NCBI RefSeq assembly: GCF_900104725.1
Contig: NZ_LT629758.1
Location: 9,820,001 to 9,884,000, forward strand
DNA length: 64,000 bases
Direction: 5' to 3'
From: Actinoplanes derwentensis
Lineage (GTDB): Bacteria > Actinomycetota > Actinomycetes > Mycobacteriales > Micromonosporaceae
The position numbers were made by a program, and so were the translations under genes. The notes below the pieces were generated by a model. It had not been told where the DNA came from, did no database searches, and saw only the letters and a program-made list of their open reading frames with translations. This document shows, in pieces, positions 47,558 to 57,421 of this stretch (the first letter of the stretch is position 1; every line of letters begins with the position of its first letter).

Positions 47558-50500
47558 GTGGCACCGAAAAGACATCGACTGAGGCTGGGCGCCGCATTGC
47601 TCAGCCTGTTCCTCCCACTGATAGCGGTCCCGGCTGCGGCCGCCCCGAAGGTTCCCGGCGATGCCGTCGTCGCGAGCTGGGGCTCCGACCAGCCCACCGG
47701 CGGCGAACAGTTCTACTTCGTGCTGCCGGACCGGTTCGCCAACGGGAATCCGGGCAACGACAAGGGCGGTCTCTCCGGCGACCGGCTGTCCACCGGCCTC
47801 GACCCCACCGACAAGGGCTTCTATCACGGTGGCGACCTCCAGGGCGTGATCGACCGCCTGGACTACATCCAGGGTCTGGGCACCACCGCGATCTGGCTCG
47901 CCCCGGTCTTCAAGAACCGTCCCGTGCAGGGCACCGGCGCCGACGTGTCGGCCGGTTACCACGGGTACTGGATCACCGACTTCACCCAGGTGGACCCGCA
48001 CTTCGGCACCAACGCCGACCTGAAGAAGCTGGTCGGGCTCGCGCACCGGCGCGGGCTCAAGATCTACCTGGACATCATCGTCAACCACACCGCCGACGTC
48101 ATCAAGTACGCCGAGGACACCTACACCTACGTCGACAAGACGGACTCGCCGTACACCGACACTGACGGGCAGCCGTTCGAGGACCGCAACTACGCCACGG
48201 CGGAGCGGTTCCCGAAGACCGACGCGACCTCGTACCCGTACACACCGGTGTTCGGCAGTGAAAAAGACAAGACGGTCAAGAAGCCCGGGTGGCTCAACGA
48301 CGTGAACATGTACCACAACCGCGGTGACTCCACCTTCGCCGGTGAGAACAGCGAGTACGGCGACTTCTTCGGCCTCGACGACCTCTTCACCGAGCGTCCC
48401 GAGGTGGTCGAGGGCATGACGAAGATCTACGCGGACTGGGTGCGGGACACCGGGATCGACGGCTACCGGCTCGACACCGTCAAACACTCCAACCTGGAGT
48501 TCTGGCAGCAGTGGGCGCCGGCCATCGAGAAGGCGGCGAAACCGGGCTTCTTCATGTTCGGCGAGGTCTACACCGCCGACCAGGAGATCCAATCCGCCTA
48601 CGTACGCCAGGGCCGGCTCCCGGCGACGCTTGACTTCTCGTTCCAGGAGGCGGCTCGCGGTTTCGTCACCGGCGACAGTGGTGCCGAGGCGCTGTCCGAT
48701 CTCTACGCCAAGGACGACCTCTACACCGCCCGCGACACCGGCGCCGACCGTCTGCCGACCTTCCTCGGCAACCACGACATGGGCCGGATCGGCTCGTTCA
48801 TCGCCGCCACGGCGACTGCCGACACCCAGCTCAAGCGGGACCAGCTCGCTCACGAGCTGATGTTCCTGACCCGCGGCCAGCCGGTCGTCTACTCCGGCGA
48901 CGAGCAGGGCTTCACCGGGCCGGGCGGCGACAAGGACGCCCGTCAGGACCTGTTCGCCAGTAGGAGCGCGGACTACCTGGACGACGACCTGATCGGCACC
49001 GACCGCACCCACGCGGTCGACAACTACAACACCGCGCACCCGCTCTACCGGACCATCGCCGACCTCGCGAAGCTACGGAAGGCCCATCCGGCGCTGGTCA
49101 CCGGCGTGCAGACGACCCGGTACGCGGCCGACGGCGTGTTCGCCGCCTCACGGATCGCCCGCGACACCCGGTCGGAGTACGTGGTCGCGGTCAACAACGC
49201 GACCACCGCGAAGACGGTCACCTTCGCCACCTCGTCACCGGGCGCGAGCTTCACCGGCGTCTACGGAGCAACGGGCCGAGCCACCACGGGCTACGACGGC
49301 ACGATCACCATCTCGGTACCGGCGCTGTCGTCGGTCGTCTTCAAAGCCGGCGCGAAAGTACCCGTACCAGCGAGCGGTCCGTCGGTGACCATCAGCAGCC
49401 CACAGCCGGGCGCATCGGTCCCCACCCGCACCGAGATCGTCGCCGGCGTCACCGGTGACCCGCTGACCACGGTCACCTTCGCCGCTCAGGTCGGCGACGG
49501 CGCGTGGAAGCTGCTCGGCACCGCCGACCGGGCACCCTACCGGATCTACCACGACCTGACCGGGCTCGCCGGGAACACTCCGGTGCGGTACAAGGCGGTG
49601 GCCCGGGACGGTAAGGGACGGCTCGGGTCGTCGACCGTGACCATCGGGGTCGGCACCCCGGCGGCCACCTCCACCGCCGGTTACGCGGTCGTGCACTACC
49701 AGCGCCCGGCCGGCGGATACGACGACCAGAACCTCTACGTGTGGGGTGACGTCGACGCGTCGATGACCACCACCTGGCCGGACGGGCAGCCGTTCACCGG
49801 CGAGGACTCCTACGGGCGCTTCGCCTACGTCAAACTCGGACCGGGCGCTAGGTCCGTCGGATTCATCGTGGTCAGCGACGGCGGGATCAAGGACACCGAC
49901 GCTGATCGTACGATCGACGTGGCGTCGAACCCGGAGATCTGGATCAAGCAGGGAGATACCGCGGTCTACCCGACACGGCAGGCGGCCACCGGGCAACCTG
50001 ATCCTGTGCAGGACGAGTCCACCGCGATCATCCACTGGAAACGGGCCGATGGGAACTACGACGGCTGGGGCCTGCACGTCTGGTCCGGCGCGGCGAACCC
50101 GACCGACTGGTCCAGCCCACTGCTCCCGGCCCGGATCGACGCGTACGGCGCGGTGTTCGAGGTGCCGCTCGCGGCCGGCGCGCCCTCACTCAGCTACATC
50201 CTGCACAACGGGGACGCCAAGGATCTGCCGACCGACCAGTCCCTCGACTTCGCCAAGGCCGGCCGGGAGGTCTGGCTGCTCGCCGGTTCGGAGACCCGGC
50301 TCTTGCCGCTGGTCAAGACCGCCGGAGGAGGCGGCGTCGTGGACGTGACGAAGTCCGCCGCGGTGTGGATCGACCGGGGGACCATCGCCTGGAGGACCGG
50401 GACCGGCAGCACCCTGGAACCGGTCGGCGCGGGCACCGACGGCAGGGTCTACCAGCTCGCGTACGCTCCGTCCGGTGGGATCGGGACCGCCGCCGGCGAA

Positions 50501-52978
50501 CTGACCGGCACCTACAAGACGATCGCCTTGACGGCACGGCGTACCGGGCTGACCGAGGCACAGCGGGAGAGATTCCCGCACCTCTGGCAGTACGGGTCGT
50601 TCAAGCTCGACAGGTCCGCCATCACCGACATCCTGCGTGGTCAGGTAGTGGTCACCGAGCGGGACGCGACCGGAAAGCTGCTGTCCGCCACCGGGGTCCA
50701 GCTCGCCGGAGTCCTCGACGACGTCTACCGGAGTGCCGCCGCCGCTAGCCTCGGCCCGGTCGTCGACGGCCGGCAAGCCAGCGTCGCGGTCTGGGCGCCG
50801 ACCGCCCGCAGCGTCCAGCTGGAGGTCTACGCCGACGCCGCCGCGGCCACTGCGCCGGCCCTGGTCGAGTTGAGCCGGGACACCCGCACCGGCGTCTGGT
50901 CCGGCCGTGGTGACTGGGCCGGAAAGTTCTACAAGTTCCGGGTGACCGCGTGGCAGCCGGCCACCCAGCGGATCGTCACGGCGTCGGTGACCGACCCGTA
51001 CTCGGTCGCGCTCGCCACCGACTCCACCCGCAGCCGGTTCGTCAGCCTGTCCGACCCCGCGCTCACCCCGGCCGGATGGAACGGTCTGACCAAACCGGCC
51101 GCCGTCCCGGCCGCGAAGATCCAGATCTCCGAACTGTCGGTACGCGACTTCTCCATCGCCGACTCCACCGTGGCACCCGGCAAACGGGGCACGTTCAGCG
51201 CCTTCACCGTGGACTCGGCCGGCACCCGGCACCTGAAGAGCCTGGCCGGCGCCGGTCTCACCCACCTGCACCTGCTTCCGGCGTTCGACTTCGCCACCAT
51301 CCCGGAGAACCGCGCCGACCAGCGGCAACCCGCCTGTGACCTGGCGTCGTTGCCACCCGACTCGCCGGAGCAGCAGGCCTGCGTCGCGGCGGTCGCGGCC
51401 ACCGACGGCTACAACTGGGGTTACGACCCGCTGCACTACACGGTGCCCGAGGGGGGTTACGCCGTGGACCCGGACCAGCGGACCCGCGAATTCCGGGAGA
51501 TGGTCGCCGGAGTCAACAAAGCCGGCCTGCGGGTGGTCATGGACGTCGTCTACAACCACACCGCGGCCGCCGGAACCGACCCCCGGTCGGTACTCGACCA
51601 GATCGTGCCCGGCTACTACCACCGCCTGCTCTCCGACGGGACGGTCGCGAACTCCACCTGCTGCGCCAACACCGCGCCGGAGCACACCATGATGGGCAAG
51701 CTGGTGGTGGACTCCATCGTGACCTGGGCCAAGGCGTACAAGATCGACGGGTTCCGGTTCGACCTGATGGGCCACCACCCGAAGGCGAACATCCTGGCGG
51801 TGCGCGCGGCCCTCGACAAGCTCACCCTCGGCCGGGACGGGGTCGACGGCAAGAGCATTCATGTGTACGGGGAAGGCTGGAACTTCGGGGAGGTCGCCGA
51901 CGACGCCCGCTTCGTGCAGGCCACCCAGCTCAACATGGGCGGCACCGGGATCGGCACGTTCAACGACCGGCTCCGGGACGCCGTGCGGGGCGGCGGTCCC
52001 TTCGACGACAACCCGCGGGTGCAGGGCTTCGCGTCCGGGCTCGCCGGAGCACCCAACGGTGACCCGGTCAACGGGACCGAAGCCGAGCGGGCGGCGCGGC
52101 TGCGGCACTACCAGGACCTGATCAAAGTCGGGCTCACCGGCAACCTGGCCGACTACTCGTTCACCAGTGCGTCGGGGGCCGTCGTCAAGGGTTCCGAGGT
52201 CGACTACAACGGCCAGCCCGCCGGGTACACGGCCGACCCGGGGGACGTGATCACCTACGTGGACGCGCACGACAACGAGATCCTGTTCGACTCACTGGCG
52301 TACAAACTTCCGCAGGCCACCATGGCCGCCGACCGGGCTCGCGCGCAGTCGGTGGCGCTCGCCACCACGGTCCTCGGGCAGGGCCCCGGCTTCGTCACCA
52401 CCGGCAGCGAACGGCTTCGGTCGAAGTCGCTGGACCGCAACTCCTACGACTCGGGCGACTGGTTCAACCAGATCACCTGGGACTGCGTTCAGGGCAACGG
52501 ATTCGGTCGCGGGCTGCCGCCCAAGGCGGACAACGAGGCGAAGTACGAGTACGCCAGGCCGCTGCTCGCCGACCCGGCTCTGGTGCCGGACTGCGCGGCG
52601 ATCAACCTGACCGACTCGCTCTACCGGGAGCTGCTGCGGATCCGGAAGTCGACTCCGGCGTTCGGTCTGGCCACCGGATCCCAGGTGCGCAAGCGGGTGG
52701 GGTTCCCGCTCGCCGGCCCCGGGGAGACCCCCGGCGTGATCACCATGACGATCGACAGCCGCGGTCTCGACCCGCAGTGGAAGTCGATCACGGTCGTCTT
52801 CAACGCCGGTCCGGCGGCGGCTACCCAGACGGTGCCCGCGCTGGCCGGGCAGAAGGTGACCCTGCATCCGATCCAGCAGACCTCCGCCGACCCGGTGACC
52901 CGCTCCGCGTCGTTCACCGCCGCCACCGGGACCCTGACCGTCCCCGGCCGAACCGTCTCGGTGTTCGTACAGAACTGA
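47558..52978 (+). CDS. Secreted bifunctional alpha-amylase/pullulanase
   Basis: 1806 residues. Signal peptide with core [20 protein letters not shown]. First GH13 domain (about 40-540) with catalytic D306 (YRLD), E336 (FGEVYT) and D407 (GNHDMG). Then an Ig-like segment (about 610-700), two pullulanase-associated starch-binding modules ([40 protein letters not shown]), an N2-like module, a CBM48 ([18 protein letters not shown]) and a second, pullulanase-type GH13 domain with D1402 (FRFD), E1439 (YGEGWN) and D1572 (VDAHDN), ending in the DUF3372-like tail. It should cut alpha-1,4 and alpha-1,6 bonds of starch. GTG 47558 follows GGAAGGG; GTG 47477 would put an extra 27 residues before the signal peptide. 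Confidence 0.95.
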   Translation: MAPKRHRLRLGAALLSLFLPLIAVPAAAAPKVPGDAVVASWGSDQPTGGEQFYFVLPDRFANGNPGNDKGGLSGDRLSTGLDPTDKGFYHGGDLQGVIDRLDYIQGLGTTAIWLAPVFKNRPVQGTGADVSAGYHGYWITDFTQVDPHFGTNADLKKLVGLAHRRGLKIYLDIIVNHTADVIKYAEDTYTYVDKTDSPYTDTDGQPFEDRNYATAERFPKTDATSYPYTPVFGSEKDKTVKKPGWLNDVNMYHNRGDSTFAGENSEYGDFFGLDDLFTERPEVVEGMTKIYADWVRDTGIDGYRLDTVKHSNLEFWQQWAPAIEKAAKPGFFMFGEVYTADQEIQSAYVRQGRLPATLDFSFQEAARGFVTGDSGAEALSDLYAKDDLYTARDTGADRLPTFLGNHDMGRIGSFIAATATADTQLKRDQLAHELMFLTRGQPVVYSGDEQGFTGPGGDKDARQDLFASRSADYLDDDLIGTDRTHAVDNYNTAHPLYRTIADLAKLRKAHPALVTGVQTTRYAADGVFAASRIARDTRSEYVVAVNNATTAKTVTFATSSPGASFTGVYGATGRATTGYDGTITISVPALSSVVFKAGAKVPVPASGPSVTISSPQPGASVPTRTEIVAGVTGDPLTTVTFAAQVGDGAWKLLGTADRAPYRIYHDLTGLAGNTPVRYKAVARDGKGRLGSSTVTIGVGTPAATSTAGYAVVHYQRPAGGYDDQNLYVWGDVDASMTTTWPDGQPFTGEDSYGRFAYVKLGPGARSVGFIVVSDGGIKDTDADRTIDVASNPEIWIKQGDTAVYPTRQAATGQPDPVQDESTAIIHWKRADGNYDGWGLHVWSGAANPTDWSSPLLPARIDAYGAVFEVPLAAGAPSLSYILHNGDAKDLPTDQSLDFAKAGREVWLLAGSETRLLPLVKTAGGGGVVDVTKSAAVWIDRGTIAWRTGTGSTLEPVGAGTDGRVYQLAYAPSGGIGTAAGELTGTYKTIALTARRTGLTEAQRERFPHLWQYGSFKLDRSAITDILRGQVVVTERDATGKLLSATGVQLAGVLDDVYRSAAAASLGPVVDGRQASVAVWAPTARSVQLEVYADAAAATAPALVELSRDTRTGVWSGRGDWAGKFYKFRVTAWQPATQRIVTASVTDPYSVALATDSTRSRFVSLSDPALTPAGWNGLTKPAAVPAAKIQISELSVRDFSIADSTVAPGKRGTFSAFTVDSAGTRHLKSLAGAGLTHLHLLPAFDFATIPENRADQRQPACDLASLPPDSPEQQACVAAVAATDGYNWGYDPLHYTVPEGGYAVDPDQRTREFREMVAGVNKAGLRVVMDVVYNHTAAAGTDPRSVLDQIVPGYYHRLLSDGTVANSTCCANTAPEHTMMGKLVVDSIVTWAKAYKIDGFRFDLMGHHPKANILAVRAALDKLTLGRDGVDGKSIHVYGEGWNFGEVADDARFVQATQLNMGGTGIGTFNDRLRDAVRGGGPFDDNPRVQGFASGLAGAPNGDPVNGTEAERAARLRHYQDLIKVGLTGNLADYSFTSASGAVVKGSEVDYNGQPAGYTADPGDVITYVDAHDNEILFDSLAYKLPQATMAADRARAQSVALATTVLGQGPGFVTTGSERLRSKSLDRNSYDSGDWFNQITWDCVQGNGFGRGLPPKADNEAKYEYARPLLADPALVPDCAAINLTDSLYRELLRIRKSTPAFGLATGSQVRKRVGFPLAGPGETPGVITMTIDSRGLDPQWKSITVVFNAGPAAATQTVPALAGQKVTLHPIQQTSADPVTRSASFTAATGTLTVPGRTVSVFVQN

Positions 52979-53111
52979 CCGGCCCCGGCCGGTCAGGGCC
53001 GGTTCCGGCCGGGCGGTCCCTGACCGGCCCCGGCCGGTGTCGGCTGATCGCCGGGTCCACCGCATTCGGCCCGGCGGTCGCGAGGCGGTCCCGGTGCGGG
53101 ACCGCCTCGCG
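52975..53111. terminator. Hairpin cluster after the amylase-pullulanase gene
   Basis: A perfect dyad CTGACCGGCC-CC-GGCCGGTCAG (52975-52996) spans the stop codon. A second copy of its left 19 nt lies at 53020-53038. A perfect 15-bp hairpin with a GTG loop follows (53079-53093 and 53097-53111). No T-runs are present; high-GC terminators without U-tracts are common in actinomycetes. Confidence 0.6.
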
Positions 53112-53260
53112 TCGTCACTACGGGACCGTTCTGTGGGGCGTACAAGATCGGCGGTTTTTGGGAAGTGCCTCGACCGGTGACCTCAGGGAGCCGTCCGGGC
53201 CGCCGATCAGGACGGTCCGAGCGGTGGCCGACGGCCGCCCGAACCCGGAGGTGCCCACTG

Positions 53261-53488
53261 GTGGACCCGATGCTGCTGCTCCTGCGTGAACAGATGTCCC
53301 GCAAACTGGCGGAGGTGGCCGGCGCGATGTCGGCGACCATGGAGGTGCTCAGCGCCACCCGGACGATCGCCGGTGACGTCCGCGGCACCGAGTCGCTGCG
53401 GGCCGCCATCGAGGAACTCGGCACCACCCGCGACCAGCTGCTCAACCAGGCCCGCGCCTTGGACGCCTTCGCACCCACCCGAGCCTGA
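53261..53488 (+). CDS. Small helical protein, 75 residues
   Basis: Start GTG 53261 with GGAGG 9 nt upstream; codon use is typical. The sequence (LLLLREQMSRKLAEVAGAMS, SLRAAIEELGTTRDQLLNQA) looks like one or two amphipathic helices, possibly a coiled coil. No family recognised. The gene stands alone before a hairpin of the family seen at argG. Confidence 0.6.
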   Translation: MDPMLLLLREQMSRKLAEVAGAMSATMEVLSATRTIAGDVRGTESLRAAIEELGTTRDQLLNQARALDAFAPTRA

Positions 53489-53544
53489 ACCCCGGGCCAC
53501 CCGAGCCCAGGTCCGTTTCACGGTCACGGCGCGATCGCCCAATT

Positions 53545-53587
53545 GCGTGGTGAGTCGGGGTGCGAATCGTACCCCGACTCACCACGC
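53545..53587. repeat. Perfect 17-bp hairpin, same family as the argG element
   Basis: GCGTGGTGAGTCGGGGT (53545-53561) pairs perfectly with 53571-53587 around a 9-nt loop. The outer nine bases GCGTGGTGA/TCACCACGC equal those of the argG-dapE element. It lies between convergent genes and probably acts as a terminator. Confidence 0.8.
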
Positions 53588-53623
53588 GACCCGGACGACG
53601 AACGTCTCCGGATCCGCCGAGCC

Positions 53624-54700
53624 TTACCCCTCGTTGATCTCGTCGATCTCCTCGTGGAACGACGCCCAGTCCAGGCCCAGTTTCCGGAGCCGGCGCAGCG
53701 ACGAACGGCTCCGGGTGCCGACGTAGACCTCGAACCAGTCCGCGTCGTCCTCGCCGACCAGCGCGATCGTGTCCGGCCCGGCATAGATCCGGGAACGTGC
53801 CGACGGCCAGCGCAACGGCCGCAACGGCACCCGCCGCAACGGGGCGACGATCCGCCGGGCCTGCGCCCGGTCCACGAACGCCATCCCACCGGCCGCGGGC
53901 CCGTCCATCGCGGCGGCGGCCAGAACCGAGAGCAGCAGGTACCGGCCCAGCCGCTCCCGCTCCCGCAACGGCCGGTCACTGAGACCGTGGTAGTAGACGG
54001 CCGGATCATCCACCCCGGCGTCCATCAGCAGCTCGAACGTCCCGTCCCCGGCCTCGCCGAACACCAGGGTCCCCTCGGGGCCGCCCGGCACCGGCTCCGG
54101 GTAGATCCGCAGCGAGCCGCTCTCCGCGCGCCCGGCGACCGCCCGCTGGAACACCCGCAACGCCTCCGGCAGCCGGTCCGTGACCTCGGCCGGCGCGGTG
54201 GGCGGCGCGTCCCACCAGTCGGCGGCGAACCGTTCCATGGCAGCCAGCGGATCGTCCGGCAACAGGTCCAGCCAGTCAGCACCCGGTTCGCCGATCTCGG
54301 TCAGGCCCAGCAGATGCTCCGGCAGCGGCGTGTCCAGGCGCAGGTCCAGCCGTTGCAGGACACCACGGCGGCGGGCGGGTTCGGTGACCCGGGCGGTGCC
54401 CAGAGTCAGACAGCCGTCCGGCAGCCGGGCGAAGACGTGCAACGGCGGACCGTCCCCGCCGGTCAGACGGCCCTCGATGAGACGCGGAAACGGCCCGGAG
54501 ACGGTCAGATCCTCCGCGTTGCGCACCCCGGTCGCGATCATGACGGTGCCGTCCGGCCCCGCGGCGAACACCGCGTCCGCGGTCTCGTGAACCCGCGCGC
54601 CGGGCCCGGCGACAGCGAGGGCCCCGGGCTCGGCGACGACGTCCCAGAGGCGGATCTCCACCAGGTCACGGTAGTTGCCACCCGCCACCGTCCGGTGCAC
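53624..54700 (-). CDS. Hypothetical protein, 358 residues
   Basis: No family recognised; no signal peptide or membrane helix. The GTG start at 54700 is preceded by GGGGGAGG at good spacing. Upstream in-frame codons run into the promoter of the divergent esterase and were excluded. Regions that look folded: YRDLVEIRLWDVV, ADWLDLLPDDPLAAMERFAA, RLGRYLLLSVLAAAAMDGPA and a C-terminal LDWASFHEEIDEINEG. The middle resembles enzyme-like mixed alpha/beta sequence, but no catalytic motif is evident. Confidence 0.75.
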   Translation of the reverse strand: MHRTVAGGNYRDLVEIRLWDVVAEPGALAVAGPGARVHETADAVFAAGPDGTVMIATGVRNAEDLTVSGPFPRLIEGRLTGGDGPPLHVFARLPDGCLTLGTARVTEPARRRGVLQRLDLRLDTPLPEHLLGLTEIGEPGADWLDLLPDDPLAAMERFAADWWDAPPTAPAEVTDRLPEALRVFQRAVAGRAESGSLRIYPEPVPGGPEGTLVFGEAGDGTFELLMDAGVDDPAVYYHGLSDRPLRERERLGRYLLLSVLAAAAMDGPAAGGMAFVDRAQARRIVAPLRRVPLRPLRWPSARSRIYAGPDTIALVGEDDADWFEVYVGTRSRSSLRRLRKLGLDWASFHEEIDEINEG

Positions 54701-54803
54701 GCGGGTGGCCTCCCCCTCGGCGGCCACCCGCGTGCCCGCACCCCGACGGTATCCGGTGGCGGCACGTGTTCCGATCGTTGACGGGCTGGGCGAGGATGCC
54801 CTC

Positions 54804-55715
54804 ATGTTCCGGCTCACGTTTCTGATCCTGCCGCTGCTTCTGGTGCTCGCGGGCTGCACCGAGCCGTCCGCCACCGGCTTCGTGACGGGTGCGTCCGACC
54901 ATGCCCTCGGCGAGCGGACCTTCCGGGTCTACCGGCCGTCGTCGTTGCCGGCCGGGCAACGGGTGCCGTTGGTGCTGGTCCTGCACGGGGGCGCCGGTTC
55001 CGGGGCGCAGGCCGAGAAGGCGTACGGGTGGGACACCACCGCCGACGGCAACGGTTTTGTGGTCGCGTACCCGGACGGGGTGGGCCGCTCGTGGAACGCG
55101 GGTCCCGGCTGCTGCGGCCGGGCCGCCCGGGACGGTGCCGACGACGTCGGCTTCCTGGAGGACGTGGTGGAGGCCGTCTCCGGAGGTGTCCCGATCGACC
55201 CGGCCCGGGTCTTCGTCACCGGCATGTCCAACGGCGCGATGATGACCTACCGGCTGGCCTGTGAGAGCACCCTGTTCCGGGCGGTCGCCCCGGTCGCCGG
55301 CACACTGATCGGCGACTGCCCGGCTCCGGCGCCCGTCTCGCTGCTGCACATCCACGGCACCGCCGATCGGAGCGTTCCCTGGGCCGGTGGCCCCGGCCGG
55401 CAGGACAACGGCGGCACCGGCCGGGTTCCGGTCCGGATCGACGGACCGCCGATCACCGAGGTGACCGATGCCTGGCGCCGCCGGGCCGGATGCGCCGCCT
55501 TCACCGAGCAGACCGCCGATCCGGTGACCAGGCGGACCGCCACCTGTCCCGGCGGCCGGACCGTCGAGTTGATCAGCGTCACCGGTGCTGGTCACCAATG
55601 GCCGGGCGCCGTCCCGGAGAGCCGGGCGGTGACGGGGATCCTCTCGCTGGACCCGCCGTCCGGCGCCCTCGACGCCACCGCGACGATCTGGAGCTTCTTC
55701 GCCGGCAGCCGGTGA
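54804..55715 (+). CDS. PHB-depolymerase/feruloyl-esterase-like lipoprotein
   Basis: Secreted alpha/beta hydrolase of 303 residues, lipid-anchored at C18 (lipobox LAGC after FLILPLLLVLAGC). Family marks: VPLVLVLHGGAGSGAQAE (oxyanion-hole region), GRSWNAGPGCCG, the nucleophile S142 in VTGMSNGAMMTYRLAC, and the catalytic His in TGAGHQWPG. These fit the polyhydroxybutyrate depolymerase/LpqC group. The natural ester is unknown. It is divergent from the 358-residue gene. Confidence 0.9.
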   Translation: MFRLTFLILPLLLVLAGCTEPSATGFVTGASDHALGERTFRVYRPSSLPAGQRVPLVLVLHGGAGSGAQAEKAYGWDTTADGNGFVVAYPDGVGRSWNAGPGCCGRAARDGADDVGFLEDVVEAVSGGVPIDPARVFVTGMSNGAMMTYRLACESTLFRAVAPVAGTLIGDCPAPAPVSLLHIHGTADRSVPWAGGPGRQDNGGTGRVPVRIDGPPITEVTDAWRRRAGCAAFTEQTADPVTRRTATCPGGRTVELISVTGAGHQWPGAVPESRAVTGILSLDPPSGALDATATIWSFFAGSR

Positions 55716-55739
55716 CGCCGTCGTCAGTGACGCCGGCGG

Positions 55740-56258
55740 TCAGTGATCGTCGTGGTCGGTGGCGCGGGCCGCGCACAGGAAGGTGCCGCCGACCGCGAAA
55801 GCGCCCAGCACGGCCAGCGAGATCTGAGTCTCGTGGTCGATCTGCCGTTCGTAGACAGCGCGGCCGACGATCGTCTCCCGGCCGCGGTCCATCAGCACGT
55901 AGGTTCCGCCGCGTTCCAGCGGGCTTCCGTTCAGCGCGGCGAACGCCAGCACCAGAGCCAGCCAGAATCCGGCGAAGATCAGGGCCGCCGCGATCGCCGC
56001 CCACACCGGCACGTGCGGCGGTACCCAGGAGGCGAGGCTCCAGAGGCGGCGGGGCTGCTGGGTGCGGTAGCCGCGGCGGTTGGCGAGGATGCCGGCCGCG
56101 AAACCGGGCACCGTCAGGATCGCGGCGAACCCCACCGCGAGCTGGGTGATCACCGGCCGCACCTCGAACGCCAGGGTCCCGATCAGGACCGCACACCACA
56201 GCACGCCGACCCCGGACACCAGGCTCAGCCAGGACAGACCGCGTCTCGTGAACATCAC
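55740..56258 (-). CDS. Integral membrane protein, four helices
   Basis: 172 residues with about four hydrophobic helices: LSLVSGVGVLWCAVLIGTLA, ITQLAVGFAAILTVPGFAAG, AAIAAALIFAGFWLALVLAF and ISLAVLGAFAVGGTFLCAA, with a polar loop before the last. No family recognised. TAGCCT on the reverse strand ends 5 nt before the GTG at 56258, suggesting a leaderless mRNA; ATG 56255 is an alternative start. Confidence 0.75.
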   Translation of the reverse strand: MMFTRRGLSWLSLVSGVGVLWCAVLIGTLAFEVRPVITQLAVGFAAILTVPGFAAGILANRRGYRTQQPRRLWSLASWVPPHVPVWAAIAAALIFAGFWLALVLAFAALNGSPLERGGTYVLMDRGRETIVGRAVYERQIDHETQISLAVLGAFAVGGTFLCAARATDHDDH

Positions 56259-56346
56259 CGCCGAGGCTAGTGCCCGTTCGCGCCCACGGGGTTATTTCAC
56301 CACAAAACGCCGGGTGGAAACGCCTGCGGCACCCGCCGTGCGTTTC

Positions 56347-56352
56347 TAGAGT
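56347..56352 (+). promoter_or_regulatory. Leaderless-type -10 of the ricin-like gene
   Basis: TAGAGT lies 6 nt before ATG 56359. The intervening GAGGCG could be read as a weak ribosome binding site, but it is too close to the start; a leaderless transcript fits better. Confidence 0.55.
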
Positions 56353-56358
56353 GAGGCG

Positions 56359-56826
56359 ATGCGTGTAGTCCTGCCGTCTCTGACCGCCGTCGTCGCGCTC
56401 TCCCTGCTGCCCGCTCCGGCGGCCGCGGTGCCCGCCCCGCCGCCACTGCATCAGGGCTGGATCGTCACCCAGCAGACCCCGTACCGCTGCCTGACCGGCG
56501 GCGCGGCCGGCACGTCACTGTTCACCAGCGTGTGCGACCGGGCGAACAAGGCCCAGGACTTCTACCAGACCAGCGACGGCCACTTCACCCAGGGCGAGAA
56601 CTGTGTCGAGCCGAAGACCACCGCCAAGGGGGTGAAGGTGAAGGTGGTGCCGTGCACGTACCAGGCCGACCAGAAGTGGTGGTTCACCACGGCACTGCAG
56701 GCCGGCGACCAGTGGGGCCCCTGCCTGACCGAGACCCCGCTCGACTCGGCAGGTCACGGCCGGATCCGTCTGCAGGACTGCACGGGCGCCGTCGACCAGC
56801 AGTGGCGTTCCTTGAACCCCTGGTGA
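56359..56826 (+). CDS. Secreted ricin-type (beta-trefoil) lectin-like protein
   Basis: 155 residues with a signal peptide (VVLPSLTAVVALSLLPAPAA, cleavage after AVA or AAA). The mature part carries repeats like CLTGG...SVCDRANKAQDFY, NCVEP...VVPCTYQADQKWWF and CLTETP...LQDCTGAVDQQWRS, i.e. three C...C..QxW subdomains typical of a ricin B carbohydrate-binding fold. Six paired cysteines suggest disulfides. The ligand is unknown. Confidence 0.85.
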   Translation: MRVVLPSLTAVVALSLLPAPAAAVPAPPPLHQGWIVTQQTPYRCLTGGAAGTSLFTSVCDRANKAQDFYQTSDGHFTQGENCVEPKTTAKGVKVKVVPCTYQADQKWWFTTALQAGDQWGPCLTETPLDSAGHGRIRLQDCTGAVDQQWRSLNPW

Positions 56827-56827
56827 G

Positions 56828-57421
56828 TCAGTGAGCGGCCGGCCGGCGTCGCGGAGTGTGCCGCCGGTAGGTGCTGACCGTCGGGTCCCCGGTGATCCAG
56901 AACCGCCACGGCACGTCGTGCGCCGAGGTCACCCCGACCCGTGGCCCGGCCGAGACCGGCCCCACCGGAGCGTCCGGTGGGGTCAGCGTGGCCGGTCCGC
57001 CGCCGGACAACGGGGTGTTGTCGGCGGCCCGGTCCAGGCCGAGGACCAGTGTGAGCTTGCCGGGACCATCGGCCAGAGCGGCGGCGGTACGGGCGGTCGG
57101 CCGCCGTTGCCGGGCGAGTCCGGCGCCGTCGACCACCTCGCCGGCCCGCAGCAGCACGGCGGCGGCCGTCCCGTTCTCGCCGCAGACCACGTTGGCGCAG
57201 AAGTACATCCCGTAGATCTGGTAGACGTAAAGCTGCCCGGCCGGGCCGAACATCACCGCGTTCCGGCTGGTCAACCCGCGGTGCGCGTGGCTGGCCGGGT
57301 CCTCGCCGAGGCCGCCGTACGCCTCCGTCTCGGTCAGGCGCACGGTCACCCCGTTCGCGGTGAGCCGCCAGCCGAGCAGCCGGCGGGCCACCTCGTCGAC
57401 CGGCTCGCTGTCGAGCATCAC
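56828..57421 (-). CDS. 3-methyladenine (alkyladenine) DNA glycosylase, AAG family
   Basis: Base-excision repair enzyme of 197 residues. Motifs: VDEVARRLLGWRL, the catalytic Glu region RLTETEAYGG, ASHAHRGLTSRNAVMFGPAG and LYVYQIYGMYFCANVVCG, then a C-terminal RVGVTSAHDVPWRFWI. Its start overlaps the dioxygenase stop by 4 nt (ATGA). It is therefore the third gene of a MarR-dioxygenase-glycosylase operon, an unusual setting for a repair enzyme. Confidence 0.93.
   Translation of the reverse strand: MMLDSEPVDEVARRLLGWRLTANGVTVRLTETEAYGGLGEDPASHAHRGLTSRNAVMFGPAGQLYVYQIYGMYFCANVVCGENGTAAAVLLRAGEVVDGAGLARQRRPTARTAAALADGPGKLTLVLGLDRAADNTPLSGGGPATLTPPDAPVGPVSAGPRVGVTSAHDVPWRFWITGDPTVSTYRRHTPRRRPAAH

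Noticed and set aside
50186..52270. Reverse-strand open frame of about 690 codons opposite the amylase-pullulanase gene
   Set aside because: Antisense of conserved catalytic domains; its composition is biased and no family is visible.
54701..54874. Upstream ATG starts for the 358-residue reverse-strand gene
   Set aside because: They extend antisense into the esterase signal peptide and are low complexity; GTG 54700 has a good Shine-Dalgarno.
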